From NCBI GenBank assembly GCA_903928115.1, contig CAIYPP010000158.1, positions 1 to 53,280 of the forward strand: 53,280 nucleotides of DNA. Direction: 5' to 3'. A program made the translations under genes and the position numbers. A model generated the notes under the pieces. The model worked only from the letters and a program-made list of their open reading frames with translations. It ran no database searches and was not told the origin of the DNA. Position 1 is the first letter of the stretch. Every line of letters starts with the position of its first letter. This document shows, in pieces, positions 23,857 to 31,430 of the stretch. This DNA comes from an uncultured Planctomycetota bacterium (GTDB taxonomy: Bacteria; Planctomycetota; UBA1135; GCA-002686595).

Positions 23857-24564
23857 ATGGACGCGCCGCTGCGGCTCTCGCGGGAGGAGGTGCGCGCGCT
23901 CGATGCGCGCGCAGTTGCGGAGCTCGGCATTCCGAGCCTCGTGCTGATGGAGAACGCGGGACGGCAAGCCGCGGAGCGACTCTTGTGCGCCTTGCGTGCG
24001 GCGTCCTTCGGCGGGCGACGTCGCGGGCCGCCGTGGCGCGTCGCGGTGGTCTGCGGGCCGGGGAACAACGGTGGTGATGGGTGGGTGCTCGCGCGGCATG
24101 TGCACAGGGACGGACACGCGGTCGAGTGCTGGGAGCTCGCTCCCCCGGCGACGCCGGACGCTGCGGTGAATCGCGGCATCGCCGCTCGGCTTGGCATCGC
24201 GATTGAGGCGCTCGCGGGGGAGGCCGACCTCGAGCGCGCCCGCGGCGCGTGGGCTTCCTGCGACGCGCTCGTCGACGGGCTTGCGGGGACCGGGCTGCGC
24301 GGCGCACCGCGGCCCGAGCTCGCGCGAGTCCTCGAAGCGATGAACGCGGTTCACGAGCCCTTGAAGCTCGCGCTCGACCTGCCCTCGGGGCTCGACTGCG
24401 ACCTCGGGACGGCGGAGGGAGCCGTCTTCCGCGCGGACCTCACCGTCACTTTCGCGGCCCAAAAGCTCGGTTTCGCAAGTCCCGACGCCGCCCGCTGGCT
24501 CGGTGCGCTGGCGGTCGCGGACATCGGCTTCGACCCGCGAGCGCTGCTCCGAAAGCGTCCGTAA
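23857..24564 (+). CDS. nnrE: NAD(P)H-hydrate epimerase (YjeF N-terminal domain)
   Basis: This 235-residue protein matches the YjeF_N domain, which interconverts R and S forms of hydrated NAD(P)H. The N-terminal helix is LSREEVRALDARAVAELGIP, followed by LVLMENAGRQAAERLL. The Rossmann-like signature VAVVCGPGNNGGDGWVLARHV is at about residues 66-86, with DALVDGLAGTGLRG, DLPSGLDCDLGT and FAAQKLGF after it. The C-terminal ADP-dependent dehydratase domain (NnrD), often fused in bacteria, is missing, so the partner should be elsewhere. The next gene, the selenothioredoxin, starts 116 bases downstream. Confidence 0.93.
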   Translation: MDAPLRLSREEVRALDARAVAELGIPSLVLMENAGRQAAERLLCALRAASFGGRRRGPPWRVAVVCGPGNNGGDGWVLARHVHRDGHAVECWELAPPATPDAAVNRGIAARLGIAIEALAGEADLERARGAWASCDALVDGLAGTGLRGAPRPELARVLEAMNAVHEPLKLALDLPSGLDCDLGTAEGAVFRADLTVTFAAQKLGFASPDAARWLGALAVADIGFDPRALLRKRP

Positions 24565-24610
24565 ACCTCGCCTGAACACGCGGTCCCTTGCGACGACTTC
24601 GGGCGGGGGA

Positions 24611-24616
24611 TAGCGT
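24611..24616 (+). promoter_or_regulatory. Candidate -10 box (TAGCGT) for the selenothioredoxin gene
   Basis: TAGCGT lies 64 bases before the ATG at 24681. It is the only TANNNT hexamer I noticed in this leader. A weak hairpin (GGCGGGG/CTCCGCC) lies between the box and the ATG. Confidence 0.25.
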
Positions 24617-24680
24617 CGGAGGCGTTGGCGGGGCTCTTCTCCGCCCTTCCGCGGCCCTCGGCCGTACCGAGAGACTCCCC

Positions 24681-25673
24681 ATGAAGAACTCCAACTGGCG
24701 GCTCACCGCCTCGGCCCTCGCGCTCGCCGGCGTGGCTTGGCTCGCGTCGAGCATGCCTGTCGTCGAAGGTGAGAAGGTCGACTTCTCGTTCCGCGAGGCT
24801 CCGATCAACGCCGCGGGCATCAAGGGCATGGCCGACCTGCGCGGCAAGCCGATCCTGATCGACTTCTGGGGCAAGAACTGACCGGGCTGCGTCGGGGGGT
24901 CCGTGCCGGCCTCCATCAAGGTGCAGGAGCAGTTCGGGGACGACGTGCAGGTGATCTTCGTCGAGTGCCAAGGCACCGAGAAGAACACCTACGAGGCGTT
25001 CTCGTGGAAGATGAAGTGGCGTGGCAACAACGCCATCTGGACCAACGAGCGCGTGATCCCCACCGTCGGGCGCGGCCTGCCGGAGGTGGCGCTCATCGGC
25101 GTCGACGGGACCGTGCTCCTGCAGGGCTATCCCGGCGATTTCGGCAAGGAACTCGAAGAGACGCTCGCCCTCGAAGTGAAGAAGGCGAAGGACGCTCCGG
25201 CGGGCACGCCTGCGACGCTCAAGAAAGCGTGGGGCGCGTTCGCGAAGGGTGACTTGGCGGCGGCGCTCGCCGAGTGCGACAAGGTCGCCGGTGACGACGG
25301 TGCGAAGGCCCGCGCGGAGTTCGTGGCGCGCACCGAGGCTCGCATCGCGCGCGCCGAGCGCCTGCTCGATGGGGGCGACCTCAGCGAAGCGGACGAGCTG
25401 ATCTCCTCGCTCGCGAAGTCGTGCAAGGGCTCCGCGGAGCTCGCTCCCAAGGTCGCAGTGCTCGCGACGAAGCTCGCCTCGCCCGAGCTCGCGGCCGAAC
25501 GCGAAGCCGCCAAGGCTTGGAGCTCGTTCGTCGGGAAGGTCGCCAAAGACAAGCCCTTCGACGGCGGCAACGTGAAGAAGGCCGAGGCTCTCGCCGAGAA
25601 GCACAAGGGCACGAAGAACGGCGCCCGCGCCGCCCACTTCGCCGAGCTCTCCAAGATCAACCTGAACCGCTGA
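24681..25673 (+). CDS. Secreted TlpA-like thioredoxin with in-frame TGA at the first catalytic Cys (predicted selenoprotein)
   Basis: One continuous frame of 330 residues runs across a TGA at 24879-24881. Residues 1-30 form a signal peptide. A thioredoxin fold follows, with a strand KPILIDFWGKN, then TGA (residue 67), then PGC (Cys70). The TGA therefore stands exactly where TlpA/thioredoxin proteins have the first Cys of WCxPC/CxxC, which gives a U-P-G-C redox motif. The frame continues without a break through a normal thioredoxin C-terminal half (VQVIFVECQG, then RVIPTVGRGLPEVALIGVDG with the cis-Pro region) and a 150-residue Lys/Ala-rich helical domain. The GTG at 24903 is an internal Val, not a start. 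A candidate SECIS hairpin follows the TGA. Selenocysteine is the simplest explanation; a TGC to TGA mutation or sequencing error is the main alternative. Confidence 0.8.
24895..24914 (+). promoter_or_regulatory. Candidate bacterial SECIS hairpin for the in-frame TGA
   Basis: Bases 24895-24901 (GGGGGUC) can pair with 24908-24914 (GGCCTCC) in seven pairs, two of them G-U. The apical loop is CGTGCC. The loop starts 20 bases after the TGA and has a G in its second position, matching the general bacterial SECIS layout, as in E. coli fdhF, in which SelB binds a hairpin just downstream of the UGA. The stem includes the tandem GGG GGG codons, the only such pair in the gene. In DNA this GC-rich a hairpin can arise by chance. 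Confidence 0.45.
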
Positions 25674-25747
25674 TCGCGCAGACCCGCTCCGGCGCGGGCC
25701 TGCTCCCTCGACTTCTATCGCGCCCGCGCGCCGCTCGACTCCCTCGA

Positions 25748-25779
25748 GCTCGCGCGGGCGCGCACGTTGGAGCGCGAGC
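25748..25779. terminator. Hairpin between convergent genes
   Basis: GCTCGCGC (25748-25755) pairs perfectly with GCGCGAGC (25772-25779) around a 16-base loop. It lies between the selenothioredoxin stop (25673) and the stop of the minus-strand beta-helix gene (25781). It could terminate transcription from both sides; there is no T-tract. Confidence 0.35.
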
Positions 25780-25780
25780 G

Positions 25781-27067
25781 CTACGGGCGCTTGGGGGCGA
25801 GGGCGGCGAGGCGCTCGGGGGTGGCGAGCTCGCCTTGGAGCTTGATCGGGCCCTTGGCGTCGAGGGTGGGATCGAGGGTGACCTTGACGCACTTGCTGGA
25901 GCCGAAGCCCTTGGGCGTGATCGGATCGATCTCGAGGGCGCTCGTGTTGCCGGCGACGAAGCGGTTGCGGCCGAGGATCTGGACGTCGCGGCAACCGCCG
26001 ATGGCGACGAGGGGGCGATCCCCACAGCCCGGCGCGATCTGGAAGTCGTTGTTGCGCAGGATCAGCGTGCCGTTCGGCTCGCCGCCGGCGTCCCACGCGA
26101 CGAAGGCGCCGGTGCCGAAGGGGACGCCCTCGCGCGTGAGCTTCGTGAGCGCGGAATTGAAGCCGGAGCGGTAGCGGTTGTTCTCGAAGATCGCCTTGCC
26201 GGTGTGGCGACCGGCGAGCGTGAAGGCGCTCCCGCCCTTGTAGTCGTCGCCGCGCGCGATGCAGGGATCCTCGACGGAGCAGTTGCGCACGAGCAGCGTA
26301 CCGGTGCCCGGCGGACCCCAGTCGGGACGCGCGACCACCTGCAGGAACGTGCGGCCGAGCCGCGCGCCATCGACGTTCTCGATGGTCACATCGCCGACCA
26401 AGTTCTGGAGGTAGAAGCCGTGCTCGTGGCGGATGTCGCGCACGCTGGCGCGGCCGCGCACGCCGCGGAACTCGAAATCGGCGAGGCAGTTGCCCCACAC
26501 GCCCCACTTGGAGTTCGCGCCCTCGCCCTTCGCGTGGTCGAAGCCACCGACCAAGTGGCAATCGAGGAACTTGAAGCCTTCGTGTCGGCGCTGGTCGGCG
26601 AGCTTGTAGAACATGACGCCCGCGCGGTAGCCACACTCGATGGTCAGGCCCTCGAAGGTGATCCAGCCGCAGGTGAGCTCCTGCGCGATCGCGATCGTGT
26701 CGCCGCTCGTGCGAGGAACGACGCGCGCGCCCTTGCCCTGCGCGCGCACGACGATCGGCTGCATGCGGGTGCCGCCGCGGATCGGCGCGTTCCAGTCGCT
26801 CTTCTTCGCGAAGCCGATGCCGAACGCAGGGTAGTTGCCATCGGCGAGCAACACGGTGCTGCCCGGGCCGCAGCGCGAGAGCGCGTCCGCGATCGGGTTC
26901 TTCGAGTCGAGCTGCTGGCCGTTGCTCAAGCGGATCGTGGTCGGCGAGCACTGGATGTACTGCGCCGTGAGCATCGGCTGCGCGGCCGGAGGCGGCTGCG
27001 GGCGGCGCTCCTGCGCTACGAGCGGGGCGAGCACGCAAAGCAGCGCGAAGAGTGGAGCGGCGTTCAT
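25781..27067 (-). CDS. Secreted right-handed parallel beta-helix protein
   Basis: This 428-residue protein has a signal peptide (PLFALLCVLAPLVAQ). From about residue 60 it has the pattern of a pectate-lyase-like right-handed beta-helix: STVLLADGNYPAFGIGF, then PIVVRAQGKGARVVP, TIAIAQELTCGWITFEGLTI and a long series of short strands with N and G turns (LLVRNCSVEDPC, GKAIFENNRYRSG, LILRNNDFQIAPG). No catalytic residues could be assigned, so it may be a polysaccharide lyase, hydrolase or simply a binding protein. It is a single gene divergent from the Gfo/Idh/MocA gene, with 131 bases between the starts. Confidence 0.82.
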   Translation of the reverse strand: MNAAPLFALLCVLAPLVAQERRPQPPPAAQPMLTAQYIQCSPTTIRLSNGQQLDSKNPIADALSRCGPGSTVLLADGNYPAFGIGFAKKSDWNAPIRGGTRMQPIVVRAQGKGARVVPRTSGDTIAIAQELTCGWITFEGLTIECGYRAGVMFYKLADQRRHEGFKFLDCHLVGGFDHAKGEGANSKWGVWGNCLADFEFRGVRGRASVRDIRHEHGFYLQNLVGDVTIENVDGARLGRTFLQVVARPDWGPPGTGTLLVRNCSVEDPCIARGDDYKGGSAFTLAGRHTGKAIFENNRYRSGFNSALTKLTREGVPFGTGAFVAWDAGGEPNGTLILRNNDFQIAPGCGDRPLVAIGGCRDVQILGRNRFVAGNTSALEIDPITPKGFGSSKCVKVTLDPTLDAKGPIKLQGELATPERLAALAPKRP

Positions 27068-27112
27068 GGGGCCATCGTCGCTCAGCGCGCGCGATCCCGC
27101 AAACGCCGCGGG

Positions 27113-27142
27113 CTGACGGAGCGGCCATTTCCTCGTTACTCT
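27113..27142 (+). promoter_or_regulatory. Candidate promoter for the dehydrogenase/isomerase pair
   Basis: CTGACG (27113-27118), an 18-base spacer and TACTCT (27137-27142) precede the ATG at 27199. A GAGG motif near 27185 may serve as ribosome binding site. Confidence 0.35.
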
Positions 27143-27198
27143 TGTGTCCCGAGGCCCGCGTTCGCGGCGCCTGCCCACGTCCCCGAGGTCCCACCACG

Positions 27199-28353
27199 AT
27201 GCCCCGTCCCTTCCCGGTCGCCCTCATCGGCCAGCGCTTCATGGGCCGCGCCCACTCGAACGCTTGGTCGCAGGTCGCGAAGTTCTTCGAACTGGAGCTG
27301 CAGCCGGTCCTGCACACGATCGCCGCGCGCGATGCCGAGGGGTTGGCGCCCTTCGCGCGGCGCTGGGGCTGGCTCAACTCGACCACGGACTGGCGCCGCA
27401 TCGCGCGCGAAGACGCGGTCGAGCTCGTCGACATCGGCACGCCCAACGACGTCCACATGGAGCAGTCGCTGGCGATGCTGGAGGCGGGCAAGCACGTCGC
27501 GTGCGAGAAGCCGCTCGCGGGGACCTTGTCGGACGCGCGCACGATGGCCGCCGCGGCGAAGAAGGCCGCGAAGAAGGGCGTGCGCACGTTCGTGTGGTTC
27601 AACTACCGCCGCTGTCCGGCGGTCGCGCTCGCGTACCAGCTCGTGCGCGAAGGTCGGCTCGGCCGCATCTACCACGTTCGCGCGCGCTACCTGCAGGACT
27701 GGGGCGGGCCGGACACGCCGCTCTCGTGGCGCTTCCAGCGCAAGGTCGCGGGCTCCGGAGCGCACGGCGACCTCAACGCACACATCGTCGACATGGCGCG
27801 TTTTCTCGTCGGTGAAGAGGTGAGCGAAGTGCACGGCGCGATCGAGCGCACGTTCATCCACGAGCGCCCGCTGCCCGGCAAGAAGGGCAAGAAGGGCAAG
27901 AGCGACGTCGACGACGTCGTCGCGTTCCTCGCGAGCTTCTCTGGCGGGGCGACCGCGAGCTTCGAGGCCACGCGCCTCGCGCACGGCCACCAGAACGACA
28001 ACGGCATCGAGCTCAACGGCGAGAAGGGCTCGCTGCGCTTTGGATTCGAGGACATGAACGTGCTCGAGGTGTGCGACGGTGGAGACAAGCGCACCGGCGG
28101 CTGGAAGCGCGTGATGTGCACCTCGGGCGGCAACCATCCGTACGCCGCGGCGTGGTGGCCCGATGCGCACGTGATCGGCTACGAGCACGGCTTCACGAAC
28201 ATGGCCGCCGACATCCTGCGCTCGCTCGCGGGAGTCGCGCCGGAGGTTCCGCTGCCCGACTTCGCCGACGCCTACGAGACCCAGCGCGTGCTCGAGGCCG
28301 CGCTGCTCGCCGCGCGCGAGCGCCACGCCATCCGTCTGTCCCAGATCCAGTAG
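27199..28353 (+). CDS. Gfo/Idh/MocA-family sugar dehydrogenase
   Basis: This 384-residue oxidoreductase has the N-terminal Rossmann segment [17 protein letters not shown] (the third glycine position is atypical: GQRFMG) and the conserved [11 protein letters not shown] around residue 100, whose Lys is catalytic in the family. The C-terminal domain has [21 protein letters not shown], with the conserved D and H. A Lys-rich loop ([11 protein letters not shown]) is inserted before the C-terminal beta sheet. It oxidises a sugar, sugar acid or inositol with NAD(P). The isomerase gene follows after 32 bases, a pairing common in planctomycete sugar catabolism. The substrate is unknown. Confidence 0.9.
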   Translation: MPRPFPVALIGQRFMGRAHSNAWSQVAKFFELELQPVLHTIAARDAEGLAPFARRWGWLNSTTDWRRIAREDAVELVDIGTPNDVHMEQSLAMLEAGKHVACEKPLAGTLSDARTMAAAAKKAAKKGVRTFVWFNYRRCPAVALAYQLVREGRLGRIYHVRARYLQDWGGPDTPLSWRFQRKVAGSGAHGDLNAHIVDMARFLVGEEVSEVHGAIERTFIHERPLPGKKGKKGKSDVDDVVAFLASFSGGATASFEATRLAHGHQNDNGIELNGEKGSLRFGFEDMNVLEVCDGGDKRTGGWKRVMCTSGGNHPYAAAWWPDAHVIGYEHGFTNMAADILRSLAGVAPEVPLPDFADAYETQRVLEAALLAARERHAIRLSQIQ

Positions 28354-28385
28354 CTCCGCACACGCAGTTCACGAGGAGAAATCGC

Positions 28386-29429
28386 ATGCCGCGTCCGCTC
28401 TGTTTGTTCACCGGCCAGTGGGCCGATCTGCCGCTGGAGACCCTCGCCAAGAAGGCGCGCTCGTTCGGGTACGACGGCCTCGAGCTCGCCTGCTGGGGCG
28501 ATCACTTCGAGGTCCAGCGCGCGCTGAAGGAGAAGGACTACTGCAAGAAGAAGTGGGAGCTGCTCTCCGACCTCGGCGTGCAGAGCTTCGCGATCTCCAA
28601 CCACTTGGTCGGGCAGGCGGTCGCCGACCGCATCGACGAGCGTCACCGCTCGATCCTGCCGCCCGAGATCTGGGGCGACGGCGATCCCGCGGGCGTGCGC
28701 AAGCGAGCGCAGAAGGAGATGATCGACACGGGCAAGGCGGCGCGGAAGTTCTTCGACGCCGCTCCGGCCGCGGTGAAGGCGCAGCTCGCGCGCAGCGGCC
28801 GCACGGTCGTCGTCGGCTTCACCGGCAGCCCGATCTGGCACCTGATCTACTCCTTCCCGCCGAATCTGCCCTCGCAGATCGACGACGGTTTCAAGGAGTT
28901 CGCGAAGCTCTGGAAGCCGATCTTGGACGCCTACGACAAGGTCGATGTCAGCTTCGCGCTCGAGGTGCACCCGACCGAGATCGCCTTCGATCTGCCGAGC
29001 ACAGCGCGCGCGCTCAAGGCGCTCGACTCGCACCCCCGCTTTGGCTTCAACTTCGACCCGAGCCACTGCGGCTATCAGGGCGTCGACTACCTCGGCTTCC
29101 TGCGTCAGTTCGGTTCGCGCGTGTGGAACGTGCACGTGAAGGACGTGTGGTGGTCGGATCGTCCGACACCCGCGGGAGTCTTCGGCGGCCACACGGACTT
29201 CGGCAGCGACGGGCGCTTCTGGGACTTCCGCTCGCCCGGTCGCGGCCGCATCGACTTCGAGAGCATCGTGCGCGTGCTCAACCACTTGGGTTACCACGGA
29301 CCGCTGACGGTCGAGTGGGAAGACATGCTGATGGACCGCGAGTTCGGCGCGACGGACGCGGCGGCCTTCGTGCGCAAGCTCGACTTCCCGCGCTCGGCCG
29401 TGGCCTTCGACGCGGCCTTCGCGAAGTAG
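28386..29429 (+). CDS. Xylose isomerase-like TIM-barrel sugar isomerase/epimerase
   Basis: This 347-residue AP-endonuclease-2/xylose-isomerase-like TIM barrel has metal-binding residues visible in order: Glu in [15 protein letters not shown], Asp and His in [16 protein letters not shown], His in [10 protein letters not shown] and Glu in [15 protein letters not shown] good ribosome binding site (GAGGAG) precedes the ATG. The N-terminus ([19 protein letters not shown]) is typical of sugar phosphate isomerase/epimerase family proteins encoded beside Gfo/Idh/MocA dehydrogenases. The two genes probably act together on the same sugar. A strong intrinsic terminator lies directly after the gene. Confidence 0.92.
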   Translation: MPRPLCLFTGQWADLPLETLAKKARSFGYDGLELACWGDHFEVQRALKEKDYCKKKWELLSDLGVQSFAISNHLVGQAVADRIDERHRSILPPEIWGDGDPAGVRKRAQKEMIDTGKAARKFFDAAPAAVKAQLARSGRTVVVGFTGSPIWHLIYSFPPNLPSQIDDGFKEFAKLWKPILDAYDKVDVSFALEVHPTEIAFDLPSTARALKALDSHPRFGFNFDPSHCGYQGVDYLGFLRQFGSRVWNVHVKDVWWSDRPTPAGVFGGHTDFGSDGRFWDFRSPGRGRIDFESIVRVLNHLGYHGPLTVEWEDMLMDREFGATDAAAFVRKLDFPRSAVAFDAAFAK

Positions 29430-29440
29430 CTTTGGGACGC

Positions 29441-29476
29441 TCCGGAGCCGCCGGGGAGCGGCTCCGGACGATTTTT
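29441..29476 (+). terminator. Strong intrinsic terminator after the isomerase gene
   Basis: An 11-base-pair perfect GC-rich stem (29441-29451 with 29458-29468), loop CGGGGA and a T5 tract (29472-29476) make a textbook rho-independent terminator. Confidence 0.85.
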
Positions 29477-29481
29477 CCAAG

Positions 29482-29516
29482 AAAGGGCCCTTCGGTTGGA
29501 CCCGGGGGCCCTTTTT
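29482..29516 (+). terminator. Second tandem terminator
   Basis: AAAGGGCCC (29482-29490) pairs with GGGCCCTTT (29506-29514) around a 15-base loop, and a T5 run overlaps its right arm. It follows the first terminator by five bases and should block read-through into the TSP3 protein gene. Confidence 0.75.
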
Positions 29517-29591
29517 CATGGAACCTGGGACCCTTTGGAGCCCGTCTTCCGCTCTTGGGGAGCCTCTGCGAGGCTGGTCTCCAGCCAACCC

Positions 29592-31382
29592 ATGCTTCGT
29601 CGCCTCATGCAGGCCGCCACCGCGGCCCTCGGATTCGCTGCGCTCGCGCCCGCTCAGGTCGGCGTCTACGCCGGCGTCGATCAGGCGGTGAATCATCCCG
29701 TCGCGGCGCAGCTCTCGGGCTCGGTGACGAATCGCGCGCCGCTGGAGTGGTGGACGGGCGACGGCAACAACGCGACGGAGAATGCGCTCCTGCGCTGGGT
29801 CGAGGGAGCGGGGCTCGTCGGCGCGAGCGTCGTGCAGACCGCGTCGGGCACGATCTTCGGCTGGCCTTCGGACTGGATCGACGTCAACGGCGTGATCTAC
29901 GGGAGCGACGTCGCGCTGCGGCAGCTCTACACGGTGAATCCGCACACGGGCCTTGCGACGCCGGTGAACGCGACCGGCTGGTCGACCACGTGGGCCAACG
30001 TGATGTCGCTCGCACACGATCCCGTGAACGACCGACTGTTTGCGGTCGATCTGTTCCGCAAGCAACTACTGCGGATCCAGCGCACGACGGGCGCGGTGAC
30101 CGCGGTCGGCAGCGGGACGCTCGCGGGGTATCAGCAAGTGAAGTCGCTCGCGTACCACGCGCCGAGCGACACGCTGTATGCGGTCGACAACTACACCAAG
30201 CGCCTGCTCCTCCTGAATCCGACGACGGGCGCGGTCACGCAGTCCGTGCTCGTTCAGATCGCACTGAATCGTCAGTTCGAGGATGTGATGTTCTTCGGCA
30301 ACGAGCTCTATGGCTCGTATGCCGGCACGCTCAACGGGAACCTCGACTTCACGCAGCTCGCGCGGATCGACCTCGCGACGGGCGCGGTGACTCCGGTGAG
30401 CTCGATCGTCCCCGACTGCTCCGCGCACACCTGCCTCGTCCGCTCGCTGCCCGAGCCCGCGGCTTGGTCGAAGGTCTCCGGCCCTGGTGCCGCGACGTTC
30501 TCGGACTCGACGGCGCTCGCGCCGACGGTCACCTTCAGTGCGCCCGGCACGTACGTGCTCGCTCTGACGGTGACCACGGGCACGGGCCCCATCGTCGACA
30601 CGGTGACGGTGATCTCCGACGGCTGCCCGAGCGACCCGGCGAAGACCGCGCCGGGCTTTTGCGGCTGCGGCGTGCCCGAGCTCGACACCGACCTCGACAC
30701 GCTCCCGGACTGCATCGACAACTGTCCGGCTGCTGCGAACGTGGGGCAGGGCGACGCGGATGGCGACGGCGTGGGGGATGTGTGTGACAACTGCCCCGCG
30801 CATGCGAACGCGAGTCAGATCGACTGCGACGGTGACGGCGCTGGCGACACGTGCGAGCTCGCGAACGGCACGCAACTCGATCTGAACGGCAACGGCACGC
30901 CGGATTCGTGCGAGGTTGTCGCGGGCACGGTCTTCTGCTCGGGCGACGGCAGCGCCGCCGCCTGTCCCTGCGCGAACTTCGCGGCCGCGGGCGAGGGCTG
31001 CCGCAACTCCACGGGCGTCGGTGCGAAGCTCCGGAGCCTTGGGGGCGCGAGCGTCGCGGCGGACAACTCGCTGCTCGCCGTGAGCCAGCTGCCGCCGAAC
31101 AAGGCGGGCATCCTCTACATGGGTTCGGCCCAAAAGAACGGCGGACTCGGCGGAGCGCTCGGCGACGGACTGCGCTGCCTCGCGGGACTCAACCGACGCT
31201 TCCCGGTGGCGCAGGGCGGCGCGAGCGGCAGCTTTACGCGCGGCGGTTTGGTCGCGGCCGCGGGCGGCTTGATCACGGTCGGCTCCACGTGGCACTTTCA
31301 GGTCTGGTATCGCGATTCGTCGCTGCCGTGCGGCTCGCAGCAGAACTTCACGAACGCGCTGAGTCTGACGTTCACGCCCTGA
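29592..31382 (+). CDS. Secreted protein with beta-propeller-like N-terminus and thrombospondin type 3 repeats
   Basis: This 596-residue protein has a signal peptide (LMQAATAALGFAALAPAQ). Residues about 20-270 contain repeats such as QLYTVNPHTGLATPVN, FRKQLLRIQRTTGAVTAVG and LLLLNPTTGAVTQ, probably a propeller. An Ig/PKD-like module follows (SDSTALAPTVTFSAPGTYVLALT). Then come TSP3 calcium-binding repeats: DTDLDTLPDCIDNCP, DADGDGVGDVCDNCP and DCDGDGAGDTCE. The last 150 residues include CSGDGSAAACPC and end HFQVWYRDS...TNALSLTFTP, like the end of the SBBP protein at 15694. Probably an extracellular, calcium-stabilised surface protein. I chose the ATG at 29592 because it places the signal peptide at the N-terminus. 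Confidence 0.88.
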   Translation: MLRRLMQAATAALGFAALAPAQVGVYAGVDQAVNHPVAAQLSGSVTNRAPLEWWTGDGNNATENALLRWVEGAGLVGASVVQTASGTIFGWPSDWIDVNGVIYGSDVALRQLYTVNPHTGLATPVNATGWSTTWANVMSLAHDPVNDRLFAVDLFRKQLLRIQRTTGAVTAVGSGTLAGYQQVKSLAYHAPSDTLYAVDNYTKRLLLLNPTTGAVTQSVLVQIALNRQFEDVMFFGNELYGSYAGTLNGNLDFTQLARIDLATGAVTPVSSIVPDCSAHTCLVRSLPEPAAWSKVSGPGAATFSDSTALAPTVTFSAPGTYVLALTVTTGTGPIVDTVTVISDGCPSDPAKTAPGFCGCGVPELDTDLDTLPDCIDNCPAAANVGQGDADGDGVGDVCDNCPAHANASQIDCDGDGAGDTCELANGTQLDLNGNGTPDSCEVVAGTVFCSGDGSAAACPCANFAAAGEGCRNSTGVGAKLRSLGGASVAADNSLLAVSQLPPNKAGILYMGSAQKNGGLGGALGDGLRCLAGLNRRFPVAQGGASGSFTRGGLVAAAGGLITVGSTWHFQVWYRDSSLPCGSQQNFTNALSLTFTP

Positions 31383-31415
31383 GCGCGGGGGCAGGAAGTC
31401 CGTCCCTCCATCCGC

Positions 31416-31421
31416 TACCCT
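31416..31421 (+). promoter_or_regulatory. TANNNT box 9 nt before the TMTC-like gene
   Basis: TACCCT is followed by the nine bases GCGGCCTCG and the ATG at 31431. No ribosome binding site is visible between them. Confidence 0.4.
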
Positions 31422-31430
31422 GCGGCCTCG

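Noticed and set aside
24879..24881. In-frame TGA as evidence of a pseudogene
   Set aside because: The stop sits exactly at the catalytic Cys position and no other damage is present in the gene, which is unlikely for random decay. It cannot be excluded, so it is stated as the alternative.
24879..24911. Alternative hairpin CCGG...CCGG immediately after the TGA
   Set aside because: The paired bases leave a large internal loop and the apical loop starts too close to the TGA. The hairpin at 24895-24914 fits the SECIS layout better.
24903..25673. A separate gene starting at GTG 24903 after a thioredoxin fragment ending at 24881
   Set aside because: It is in the same frame as the upstream part, with only the TGA between them, and both halves together make one intact thioredoxin fold. 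There is no ribosome binding site and the GTG lies inside the fold.
24351..27602. Long antisense reading frame opposite 24.3-27.6 kb
   Set aside because: High G+C lengthens shadow frames. The translation is Arg/Ala-rich without a recognisable domain and opposes well-supported genes.
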